Positions 1-5,180 of a stretch of 6,086 nt of DNA are shown here, piece by piece. Positions within the stretch are counted from its first letter, which is position 1. Each line of letters opens with the position of its first letter. The stretch covers positions 1 to 6,086 of the forward strand of contig JAEWJQ010000303.1 of assembly GCA_023386515.1 (NCBI GenBank), read 5' to 3'. Below the pieces are notes generated by a model. That model ran no database searches. It was not told the origin of the DNA and worked only from the letters and a program-made list of their open reading frames with translations. The stretch is from Pseudomonadota bacterium. GTDB taxonomy: Bacteria > Pseudomonadota > Alphaproteobacteria > Sphingomonadales > Sphingomonadaceae. A program made the position numbers and the translations under genes.

Positions 1-8
1 CCTCATGA
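1..8 (+). CDS. 3' end of an upstream gene, possibly the HipB-type antitoxin (partial)
   Basis: Only the last two codons could be inside the window: TCA at 3-5 and a TGA stop at 6-8. This TGA overlaps the ATG at 5-7 in an ATGA arrangement, the usual mark of translational coupling in an operon. In HipA-family loci the gene immediately upstream is normally the small XRE-type antitoxin and DNA-binding repressor HipB, so that is the expected identity. The identity is inferred from family gene order; nothing in eight bases can show it, and the stop in this frame could be chance. Confidence 0.3.
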
Positions 9-1270
9 CTCTCCCGGTCTATTTCGAGGAGATCCTGGTCGGCGACGTCCATGAGGATGCCGACGGACCGCGGTTCGTGTACGCTGCGTCGTGGGCGGAG
101 GACCGACAGGCCTTCCCCATCTCGATCACCATGCCGCTCGCCGAGCGTGAGGTGGAACCCGGCCGGTTCCTGACCTGGGCCAGCAACTTGCTTCCCGAGG
201 CGGAGCAGCTCGCCGTCATCTCCCGCCAACTCGGTGTCGCGCAGACCGACATCCTGGTCCTGCTGGATGCGATCGGCCGCGACACCGCCGGCGCGCTTTC
301 CTTCGGTGCGCCGGGGCTGACCGGTACAGAGCGCTGGCAGCGGATCGAGACCGAGGACGATCTCGAACGCATCATCGAGGAGCTTCCCCGCAAGCCGTTC
401 CTCGCTGGCGATGACGGTGTGTCGATGTCGCTGGCGGGCGTTCAGACCAAGCTGACCGTGGCCTGCGACGCCGACGGTCGGATCTGCATTCCGCTCGACG
501 GGTCGCCCTCGACCCATATCCTGAAGCCCGACAGCGAACGTCTCCACGGCAGCGTCCAGAACGAGGCTTGGTGCCTGACGTTGGCCCGACATTGTGGGCT
601 GACTGTGCCATCGGTTACGACCGGCGTGGCAGGAGGCAGGCGCTACTTCCTGATCCCGCGCTACGACCGCGTGCCAGACGGGGCGCAATGGCGTCGGCTG
701 CATCAGGAGGACTTCTGCCAGGCGCTGGGTAAGCCACCTTCCGCCAAGTACGAGAGGAACAGGACGGGCGTCCGTGGCCCGACCGTCGCCGACATGATGA
801 ACCTCGTCCGGCGCCAAGCGCTCGGTCCCGATGCGCTGCGGCTGTTCGACGCCGTCGTCTTCAACGTGCTGGCATGTAACACCGATGCCCATGCCAAGAA
901 CTATTCGATCCTGGTCCCCGCAGGATCGCGGGTGCGGACCGCGCCGCTGTACGACGTGATGTGCGCGGAGGTATTCGATGGCGTCACCCGCAATCTCGCG
1001 CAGACGGTCGCGGACAAGAACCGCGGCGACTATCTGAAGCGCAGGCACTGGCTGCGGCTCGCCGCCGCTTGCGGCCTGGGCGCTGCGCCGACCATCCGCC
1101 GCGTTCGTGCGCTGGCGACCCGGGTACTGGCCAACGTCGACCGGGCGCGAGTGGATGTCGAAGCCATGCCCGCAGGCGGTGACGCCTCCCTGCCGATGAT
1201 CGTCGATGCGGTGGCAGCGCGGTGCCGCGCGATCCTGACCGGTCTCGATGACATGGAAGGCGTGAAGTAG
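5..1270 (+). CDS. hipA: HipA-family serine/threonine kinase toxin of a type II toxin-antitoxin system
   Basis: This 421-residue protein has the full HipA layout and is close to the usual length of about 440. The N-terminal HipA subdomain covers roughly residues 1-105, including the IGRDTAGAL block typical of the family. The kinase fold follows. SLAGVQTK at 142-149 matches the loop carrying autophosphorylated Ser150 in Escherichia coli HipA, which makes Ser142 the equivalent. NTDAHAKN at 292-299 supplies the catalytic Asp294, and LYDV supplies the metal-binding Asp317. The 23-residue spacing of these aspartates equals that of Asp309 and Asp332 in E. coli. All key residues are present, so the kinase looks active. 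Family members phosphorylate aminoacyl-tRNA synthetases (GltX in E. coli), stalling translation and causing dormancy; the target here cannot be read. The start overlaps an upstream stop, so the antitoxin probably lies just outside the window and would repress the operon. No SD sequence can be judged because the window begins four bases upstream. Confidence 0.93.
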   Translation: MTLPVYFEEILVGDVHEDADGPRFVYAASWAEDRQAFPISITMPLAEREVEPGRFLTWASNLLPEAEQLAVISRQLGVAQTDILVLLDAIGRDTAGALSFGAPGLTGTERWQRIETEDDLERIIEELPRKPFLAGDDGVSMSLAGVQTKLTVACDADGRICIPLDGSPSTHILKPDSERLHGSVQNEAWCLTLARHCGLTVPSVTTGVAGGRRYFLIPRYDRVPDGAQWRRLHQEDFCQALGKPPSAKYERNRTGVRGPTVADMMNLVRRQALGPDALRLFDAVVFNVLACNTDAHAKNYSILVPAGSRVRTAPLYDVMCAEVFDGVTRNLAQTVADKNRGDYLKRRHWLRLAAACGLGAAPTIRRVRALATRVLANVDRARVDVEAMPAGGDASLPMIVDAVAARCRAILTGLDDMEGVK

Positions 1271-1283
1271 GCGCTTTTTGATG

Positions 1284-1301
1284 GCGCCACTGCCGTGGCG
1301 C
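1284..1301 (+). terminator. Stem-loop just after hipA, weak terminator candidate
   Basis: A perfect 7-bp inverted repeat (GCGCCAC and GTGGCGC) with a four-base TGCC loop lies 13 bases after the hipA stop codon. Position and stability fit transcript termination or 3'-end protection. No T-run follows it on either strand; the only T-run (1275-1279) lies before the stem. It is therefore not a canonical intrinsic terminator, and it may instead be the first hairpin of the structured region before the methyltransferase gene. Confidence 0.4.
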
Positions 1302-1490
1302 GGTTGCTTAGGGCTCCGCCCTCGGCGCCCTTCGGATCACCTTCCGCCCAGCTTCCTCCACCCGCTGCGCGGGTTCCGTGCAGCCGGGTCCCCGCGAAGA
1401 CGCCCCTCCGGTTGCACACCCGGTCTCGCCGACGGGCAGGGGTTGCAGCGCGAAAGCTGCTGAACCCCGTACCAAGGAAGGACCAAAACC
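1302..1490 (+). promoter_or_regulatory. Hairpin-rich untranslated leader of the methyltransferase gene
   Basis: This non-coding GC-rich stretch precedes the methyltransferase gene and holds several inverted repeats. ACCCGC/GCGGGT sits at 1360-1374 with a three-base loop. CCGGGT (1384-1389) can pair with ACCCGG (1418-1423). The strongest is an 11-bp stem at 1439-1468: GGGGTT-GCAGC pairs with GCTGC and AACCCC, with a two-base bulge and a GCGAAA loop. The last hairpin ends six bases before the AAGGAAGG ribosome binding site (1474-1481), close enough to affect translation initiation. No clear -35/-10 pair is visible. Short open frames here have no codon pattern or recognisable product. A structured leader controlling methyltransferase level is an inference; the hairpins themselves are seen. 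Confidence 0.45.
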
Positions 1491-2153
1491 ATGACCGGCC
1501 ATGCTCCCCGCAACATGATCTTCAACGGCGATTGCATCGACGTGATGCAGGCGTTCGATACCGGCAGCGTGGACTTCATCCTGACCGACCCGCCCTATGT
1601 CACCCGCTACCGTGACCGGCAGGGCCGTAGCGTCGCCAATGATGACAACGGGCGCTGGCTGAAGCCTGCCTTTGCCGAGATGCACCGTGTCGTGAAGGAC
1701 GGCGGCTTTGCGGTCAGCTTCTACGGCTGGAACAAGGTGGACCTGTTCATGGAAGCCTGGCGCGCGGCCGGTTTCCGCATCGTCGGGCATCGGGTCTTCC
1801 GGAAGCAATATGCGTCGTCATCGCGGTTCCTGCGCTACGAGCACGAGCAGGCCTATCTGCTAGCCAAGGGTCATCCGCGGCGACCTGTGCGCACCATCCC
1901 GGACGTGATCGACTTTCCCTACAGCGGCAATCGGCTCCACCCGACGCAGAAGCCGGTGGAGGCGTTGCGTCCGCTGATAGAGGCTTTCAGCCGGCCGGGT
2001 GAGCTGGAGCTGGACCCGTTCAGCGGTTCGGGATCGACGCTGGCGGCAGCGCAGGCGCTGGGCCGTGACTGGGTCGGGATCGAACTGGACAACAGCCATT
2101 ATTACACGGCCACCAGCCGGCTGGCGGAGCAGAGCCGCAGGGCAGCCGCATAG
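1491..2153 (+). CDS. Orphan DNA (probably adenine-N6) methyltransferase, beta class
   Basis: This 220-residue protein transfers a methyl group from S-adenosylmethionine to a DNA base. The catalytic TDPPY motif (DPPY at 33-36) comes first, HPTQKP lies at 150-155, and the SAM-binding DPFSGSGST lies at 175-183. Motif IV before motif I defines the beta class of amino methyltransferases (Pfam N6_N4_Mtase type). DPPY favours N6-adenine, though N4-cytosine cannot be excluded. It is far shorter than cell-cycle methyltransferase CcrM and lacks its C-terminal extension, so it resembles phage, plasmid and ICE solo methyltransferases. The target recognition region should lie between motifs IV and I (about 60-145), which is short. 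The start is well supported: ATG at 1491 follows AAGGAAGG with a nine-base gap. No restriction endonuclease is visible on either side. Likely roles are protection from host restriction or epigenetic control by a mobile element; the recognition sequence is unknown. Confidence 0.92.
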   Translation: MTGHAPRNMIFNGDCIDVMQAFDTGSVDFILTDPPYVTRYRDRQGRSVANDDNGRWLKPAFAEMHRVVKDGGFAVSFYGWNKVDLFMEAWRAAGFRIVGHRVFRKQYASSSRFLRYEHEQAYLLAKGHPRRPVRTIPDVIDFPYSGNRLHPTQKPVEALRPLIEAFSRPGELELDPFSGSGSTLAAAQALGRDWVGIELDNSHYYTATSRLAEQSRRAAA

Positions 2154-2204
2154 GCTGCTCCTGACTCAAGGACGCCGCCGCCGGTCTTCCCGGGGTCGGC
2201 ATGG

Positions 2205-2227
2205 CCGCAGATCAAGCTGACCTGCGG
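2205..2227. repeat. Inverted repeat between convergent methyltransferase and XRE genes
   Basis: CCGCAG (2205-2210) and CTGCGG (2222-2227) form a 6-bp stem around an 11-base loop in the short gap between the 3' ends of two convergent genes. A bidirectional terminator would belong here, but no T-run follows on either strand, so the function is uncertain. I see nothing else in 2154-2243. Confidence 0.3.
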
Positions 2228-2243
2228 TGCTGTGGCAGGCCAA

Positions 2244-2506
2244 TCAAGTCTGCGAAGCGCCGGGTTTATCAGGGTCCGGACGCCGCAGCAGGTCAGCCGC
2301 TTCCATGTCGAGGACCTTTGCGAGCCGGTCCACCACGTCGATTCCGGCAGCGTAGATGCAGCGTTCCAGCGAGCTGATATAGGTACGATCGATCCCGGCC
2401 CGATGAGCCAGCTCCTCCTGCGACAGACCCCGCGCCCGCCGGTTCGTCCTTAAGTTGAGCGCCAGAAATCAATTGCCGATGAAACGTCGTTCACGAACCG
2501 CCTCAT
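2244..2506 (-). pseudogene. Small XRE-family helix-turn-helix regulator, frameshifted near its 5' end
   Basis: From the ATG at 2506 the minus strand encodes MRRFVNDVSSAIDF and then runs out of frame into a stop. In the neighbouring frame an excellent XRE (lambda Cro/C1 type) domain follows: GLSQEELAHRAG is the helix 2 region and IDRTYISSLER the recognition helix. After it comes a conserved dimer or core segment ending in ADLLRRP, and a TGA at 2244-2246. One extra T in the TTT run at 2466-2468 would join the two parts into an uninterrupted 87-residue protein, with LALNLRTNRRARGLSQ leading into the HTH as in intact family members. As read, the HTH frame has a TGA just upstream and only a CTG as possible start, with no SD. 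It is either a recent pseudogene or a homopolymer sequencing error. Intact, it would be a DNA-binding repressor, perhaps of the element carrying hipA and the methyltransferase. It is unlikely to be HipB, being distant from hipA and oppositely oriented. Confidence 0.8.
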
Positions 2507-3665
2507 GCAGGCGCGCAGCACGCTCCGTGTTGATTCCGATGGTCTACACGGTGCGGGCGCCGCGGTGCTGGGCGATGCCGTTAGACAGGCACGCTATGTC
2601 CTGATCGGCGAGGATCATCTCTCCCGCGAAATTCCGCTGTTCACCACGGGCATCTGCCGGCTGATGGTACCTGACGGCCTCGATGCCTTCGCGGTCGAGG
2701 TCGGGCCCGAGGCGGCGCGTGTCGTCAACGGCGCGCTGCGGCGCGCCGACCGCCTTGACCGCGGTGCCGACTTCATGCGGTCGCATCCGGATGCGTTCGC
2801 GTTCCAGAACGGCCGCGACGAGAGCAACATGGCCGCCGCCTGCGCGCGCCTCGCCGGCCCGGATTTCGTGCTTTGGGGGCTCGATCAGGAGTTCTTTGGT
2901 GCCACCGGCTATCTGTTCGAACAGATGCTGTCCGCCCGGCCCGGCCCCCAAGCGAAAGCGGCGATCGAGCAATTGGCGAGGGAGGATCGCGCTGCCACGC
3001 AGAAGGCGCTCGGGTCTGGCTCACCGGGGGACCTGTTCCTCTATACCGTCAGCGATCACGCGTTGCATGATGCCGAGCTGGCGATCGCCCGCGATGGGGG
3101 GCAGCGCGCGCAGGAGCTGTTCGGAGCGTTGTTGGAAACGCGCGCGATCTATCTGGGCCAGAACACCGATGGCTTCGCCTCCAACGGTCGTCGCGCGCGG
3201 CTGATGAAGCGCACGCTCGTGCACTATCTGACCAAGCGGTCACACCCCGCACGTGTACTGTTCAAGTTCGGCGACGTGCATATGGCCAAGGGCGTCAACG
3301 GATTGGGACAGCGCGACATCGGCAATTTCGTCGCCGAGCGGGCCGAGGGCGAAGGTGCCGCGTCGCTCCATATCGCCGTCTACGGTGCCAGGGGCGTCCA
3401 CGCGCTGTATGGCGGTGTCGGCCGCCAGGTGCGGCACGAACCGTTCGTCATGACCGACGACGCTGATTATGCCTGGCTGAAGGATGCAGTGCCACCGGCT
3501 GACGGACGGGGCCCGGACCAGAGCTGGACGGTGATCGATCTGCGCCCGCTGCGGGCCGATCCGCCGTCCGACACGAGCCCGGCGTGGCGCAACGTCATTC
3601 GCCGCTATGACCTCGTCGTGGTCGCACCCGAGCTGACGCCGTCCAGCCTTGTCGGCAGCCGCTAA
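2505..3665 (+). CDS. Putative erythromycin-esterase/ChaN-like superfamily hydrolase, N-terminus possibly truncated
   Basis: This 386-residue protein shows the scattered polar motifs of the EreA/ChaN-like (TIKI-related) fold: YVLIGEDH at 31-38 (GExH), FAVEVGPE with Glu65, WGLDQEFFG at 124-132, and a late KFGDVHMAKG at 254-263 with His259. These resemble the GExH, acidic and GxxH motifs that form the active-site cluster in the superfamily. The C-terminal YDLVVVAPELTPS also matches the usual ending. Family members include macrolide esterases, haem-binding ChaN and membrane proteases, so the substrate cannot be named; macrolide resistance should not be assumed. Conserved-looking sequence begins almost at residue 8, with no signal peptide or membrane segment, whereas many such proteins are exported. 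The ATG at 2505 has no SD and overlaps the start of the opposite XRE gene. The frame stays open back to 2454 without a normal start codon. Either the start is weak, or the 5' end was lost in a rearrangement. Confidence 0.7.
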   Translation: MQARSTLRVDSDGLHGAGAAVLGDAVRQARYVLIGEDHLSREIPLFTTGICRLMVPDGLDAFAVEVGPEAARVVNGALRRADRLDRGADFMRSHPDAFAFQNGRDESNMAAACARLAGPDFVLWGLDQEFFGATGYLFEQMLSARPGPQAKAAIEQLAREDRAATQKALGSGSPGDLFLYTVSDHALHDAELAIARDGGQRAQELFGALLETRAIYLGQNTDGFASNGRRARLMKRTLVHYLTKRSHPARVLFKFGDVHMAKGVNGLGQRDIGNFVAERAEGEGAASLHIAVYGARGVHALYGGVGRQVRHEPFVMTDDADYAWLKDAVPPADGRGPDQSWTVIDLRPLRADPPSDTSPAWRNVIRRYDLVVVAPELTPSSLVGSR

Positions 3666-3701
3666 TGCCCGATGCCGTTTGGATGTTGACCGGTCCCACA
3701 A

Positions 3702-3721
3702 GGATCGAGTTTTGGGAAAGG
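3702..3721 (+). repeat. Dispersed 20-bp repeat, copy 1
   Basis: The 20-base element GGATCGAGTTTTGGGAAAGG lies between the putative hydrolase and the GFA gene. It recurs at 4253-4272 with two mismatches, so the two direct copies flank the GFA gene. Downstream similarity continues weakly (GCG-rich, then GCTAT) for about 20 more bases. Confidence 0.6.
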
Positions 3722-3739
3722 CCGCGCGGTAGCTATTTA
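3712..3739 (+). promoter_or_regulatory. Possible promoter of the GFA gene
   Basis: TTGGGA (3712-3717) and TATTTA (3734-3739) are separated by 16 bases and lie about 47 bases before the chosen GFA start codon. Each hexamer matches the sigma-70 consensus only partly (four of six and three of six), and the -35 overlaps the dispersed repeat. The position is right, but the evidence is thin. Confidence 0.22.
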
Positions 3740-3786
3740 AGCAATCCGCCGTTTCGTTATCGGCGCCGATTGTGGAAATTGCGCCT

Positions 3787-4191
3787 ATGGACAGTCCAGC
3801 GATGATCGAGGGCGGGTGTCTCTGTGGCGCTTGCCGCTACAGCACAAACGCTGCGCCGCTAAACGTGCGCGTTTGCCATTGTCATCGTTGCCAGAAGGCG
3901 ACGGGTGCCGCCTTCTACGCGCGTGTCATGGTGCCCTTGGCTGGGCTGGCGATTGACGGCCCTGTTGGATGGGTGAGCGCCGACAGTGGCATACGTCGTG
4001 GCTTCTGCACGAATTGCGGAACGACGCTTTTCTCCGAACGCCGGAGCGCCGGCACCATAGGGTTGTCTATGGGAAGCCTCGACCGGCCCGAGTTGTTCGA
4101 GCCGACCGAGCATATCTGGACCTCCAGCAAACAGGCCTGGCTCACCCTCAACGACGGCAGGGCACAGTATCCTGAAGGACCGCCAGTGTAG
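3787..4191 (+). CDS. GFA / CENP-V family zinc-binding protein
   Basis: This 134-residue protein belongs to the family named after glutathione-dependent formaldehyde-activating enzyme (GFA, Pfam PF04828). The diagnostic cysteines are all present: CLCGAC at 11-16, CHCHRC at 30-35 and CTNC at 74-77, followed by GTTLF. In the family these bind one structural and one catalytic zinc. Known or proposed substrates are glutathione S-hydroxymethyl adducts, and many members have no proven reaction, so formaldehyde detoxification is only a family-level guess. I chose ATG 3787, nine bases after a GGAA ribosome-binding-like sequence. A GTG at 3772 in the same frame would add five residues but has no SD, and an ATG at 3802 lies further inside. 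The gene stands alone on its strand and converges with the acetyltransferase gene. Confidence 0.9.
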   Translation: MDSPAMIEGGCLCGACRYSTNAAPLNVRVCHCHRCQKATGAAFYARVMVPLAGLAIDGPVGWVSADSGIRRGFCTNCGTTLFSERRSAGTIGLSMGSLDRPELFEPTEHIWTSSKQAWLTLNDGRAQYPEGPPV

Positions 4192-4223
4192 AAAGCCGGC
4201 GTAACCTTCCCACAACCGAACGG

Positions 4224-4239
4224 CCAGCGGGACCGCTGG
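4224..4239. terminator. Perfect palindrome between convergent GFA and acetyltransferase genes, possible bidirectional terminator
   Basis: CCAGCGG and CCGCTGG are separated by only GA, giving a stable hairpin (six pairs around a GGAC loop) 32 bases after the GFA stop. It sits between two convergent genes, where a shared terminator is expected. No T-run follows on either strand, so intrinsic termination is not certain. Confidence 0.4.
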
Positions 4240-4252
4240 GGCATTCCCATGG

Positions 4253-4272
4253 GGATCGAATTTCGGGAAAGG
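4253..4272 (+). repeat. Dispersed 20-bp repeat, copy 2
   Basis: GGATCGAATTTCGGGAAAGG matches the element at 3702-3721 at 18 of 20 positions. It lies directly after a CCCATGGG palindrome (4246-4253) and just past the 3' end of the acetyltransferase gene. On the opposite strand, TTTCCCGAAA followed by CCCCATG resembles the sequence at 4895-4914, so the acetyltransferase gene sits between related inverted copies. Confidence 0.6.
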
Positions 4273-4285
4273 TGGCGAGAGACGG

Positions 4286-4756
4286 CTATCGGGTGATTGA
4301 CTTCGACATGCGGTAATTATGGATCGCGACGCCGCCTATGGTGAGGTCATTCCGACCATCGACGCTGAACCCACGACGCTCGAAGAGCCGGCGCGCGCCT
4401 TCACTGGCCTCTACGAAAAGCGTCTCGATCCCCGCATCCGTGGCAACGCTTTCCAAAGCGGCATAGATCGCAGAGCCGACGCCTGTGCCTACCAAGTCGG
4501 GGCGGCAGTAGAGATGATCGATATGCCCGTTGGCCTCAAGATCACCGTAGCCAATGACCGTGCCATCGTCGCCAACAGCGACCAAAGATGTTCGGCCAAT
4601 TGCTTTCTCCACATAGCCTTTGGCATCTGGTTTGGAGGGACTCCAGGCGGCAACCTGCTTCGGCGAGTAATCGCTAATTGCGGCGTGGTGGACCGACATA
4701 TGAAATAGGTCTGCGAGCGCGTCCGCGTCGCTCGGCTCAAACGCTCGGATCAACAT
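4286..4756 (-). CDS. GNAT-family N-acetyltransferase, YafP-like
   Basis: This 156-residue protein fits a single GNAT domain, which transfers acetyl from acetyl-CoA to an amine. The N-terminal LIRAFEPSDADAL strand-helix opening is followed by YSPKQVAAW at 30-38, a segment shared with E. coli YafP. Motif A, CRPDLVGTGVG at 84-94, supplies the Gly-rich pyrophosphate-binding loop for acetyl-CoA. Motif B is the EASEGARRLFERRGF block at 117-130 plus the C-terminal NYRM strand. The length is normal and nothing is missing. The substrate (small molecule, peptide or protein) cannot be inferred. ATG 4756 directly precedes the conserved LIRAFEP strand. No strong SD precedes it, only weak purine stretches. 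The gene is convergent with the GFA gene and otherwise alone, flanked by members of the short intergenic repeat family. Confidence 0.92.
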   Translation of the reverse strand: MLIRAFEPSDADALADLFHMSVHHAAISDYSPKQVAAWSPSKPDAKGYVEKAIGRTSLVAVGDDGTVIGYGDLEANGHIDHLYCRPDLVGTGVGSAIYAALESVATDAGIETLFVEASEGARRLFERRGFSVDGRNDLTIGGVAIHNYRMSKSITR

Positions 4757-4868
4757 GCGCCACTGATACGCTCAACGTGAAACTCAGCAAACGCCCCCTT
4801 CCTAAAAACGAACCTCTGACGAGAATACTAGGCCGCGGATCGCGCTGACGTACGCCTTCGGAGTCCAC

Positions 4869-4907
4869 GTTCCCGATATCTGTTCCCGAATGCATTTCCC
4901 GAAACTG
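4869..4907. repeat. Three 13-bp tandem repeats with TTCCCGA core
   Basis: Units GTTCCCGATATCT (4869-4881), GTTCCCGAATGCA (4882-4894) and TTTCCCGAAACTG (4895-4907) follow one another with exact 13-base spacing. All share a TTCCCGA core at the same phase. A fourth single unit, GTTCCCGACTTCT, is at 5031-5043; with its CAC prefix and a trailing G, 15 of 17 bases match the first unit. The third unit plus the following CCCCATG resembles the inverted dispersed repeat at 4253. It could be a family of genomic interspersed repeats or direct binding sites for a regulator. Confidence 0.6.
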
Positions 4908-4951
4908 CCCCATGAAAAGGGAGAAACGGGGAAGGCGCCATCGGCCCGGTG

Positions 4952-4994
4952 AGCGGCTAAGGTCGACCACACCGCTACCGGTGACTCAGCCGCT
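4952..4994. repeat. Nested inverted repeat
   Basis: AGCGGCT (4952-4958) pairs perfectly with AGCCGCT (4988-4994). Inside lies a second stem, CACCG (4970-4974) with CGGTG (4979-4983) around a CTAC loop, and a GGTCGACC palindrome sits at 4961-4968. The nesting suggests a folded RNA or DNA element, but there is no T-run and no known match. Confidence 0.35.
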
Positions 4995-5180
4995 ACGACC
5001 CAGTTGCGGTCACCCACGGCCGGTTTTCACGTTCCCGACTTCTGCCATTCGTTCATGTCGACCTTCCGGCACCGTCAGCGCATGGCGCGGTGACCGGACG
5101 GTCGCAGTTGCTATCGGTGTGGCACTCCCGGAGACTGGATTGATGGTGCCAGCCGACCTCAAGCCAGCTGGAGCACTTCG

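Larger units (their letters stand above)
4757..5180. other. Gene-free intergenic stretch with short repeats and dyads
   Basis: No recognisable gene lies in these 424 bases between two minus-strand genes. The long plus-strand frame that crosses it (4912-5469) is antisense to the dehydrogenase gene in its second half and has no family signature. The stretch contains a three-unit 13-bp tandem repeat, a nested dyad at 4952-4994, and a second near-copy of the repeat unit at 5028-5044. It must also hold the acetyltransferase promoter (near 4757-4830) and the dehydrogenase 3' untranslated region. I could not identify a convincing -35/-10 pair or a T-run terminator in it. Confidence 0.6.

Noticed and set aside
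1308..1808. 166-codon minus-strand open frame over the leader and methyltransferase start
   Set aside because: It is antisense to the methyltransferase catalytic motif region and has no family signature.
2232..2453. 73-codon plus-strand open frame
   Set aside because: It is the antisense of the XRE helix-turn-helix, which is the real coding signal here.
2244..2506. Treating the XRE gene as the HipB antitoxin of the hipA gene
   Set aside because: It is over 900 bases from hipA, on the other strand and broken; the overlapping gene upstream of hipA is a better candidate.
1491..2506. A complete restriction-modification system
   Set aside because: No endonuclease-like gene is present in the window, and the XRE remnant alone is not enough to call a controller (C) protein.
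2505..3665. Calling the hydrolase a macrolide resistance esterase
   Set aside because: Only superfamily-level motifs match; substrate specificity in this fold varies widely and cannot be read from these motifs.
3772..3786. GTG start for the GFA protein
   Set aside because: It has no SD, and the added residues are not part of the conserved domain; ATG 3787 has a plausible GGAA site.
4319..4708. 129-codon plus-strand open frame
   Set aside because: It lies wholly antisense to the acetyltransferase gene, whose motifs are clear.
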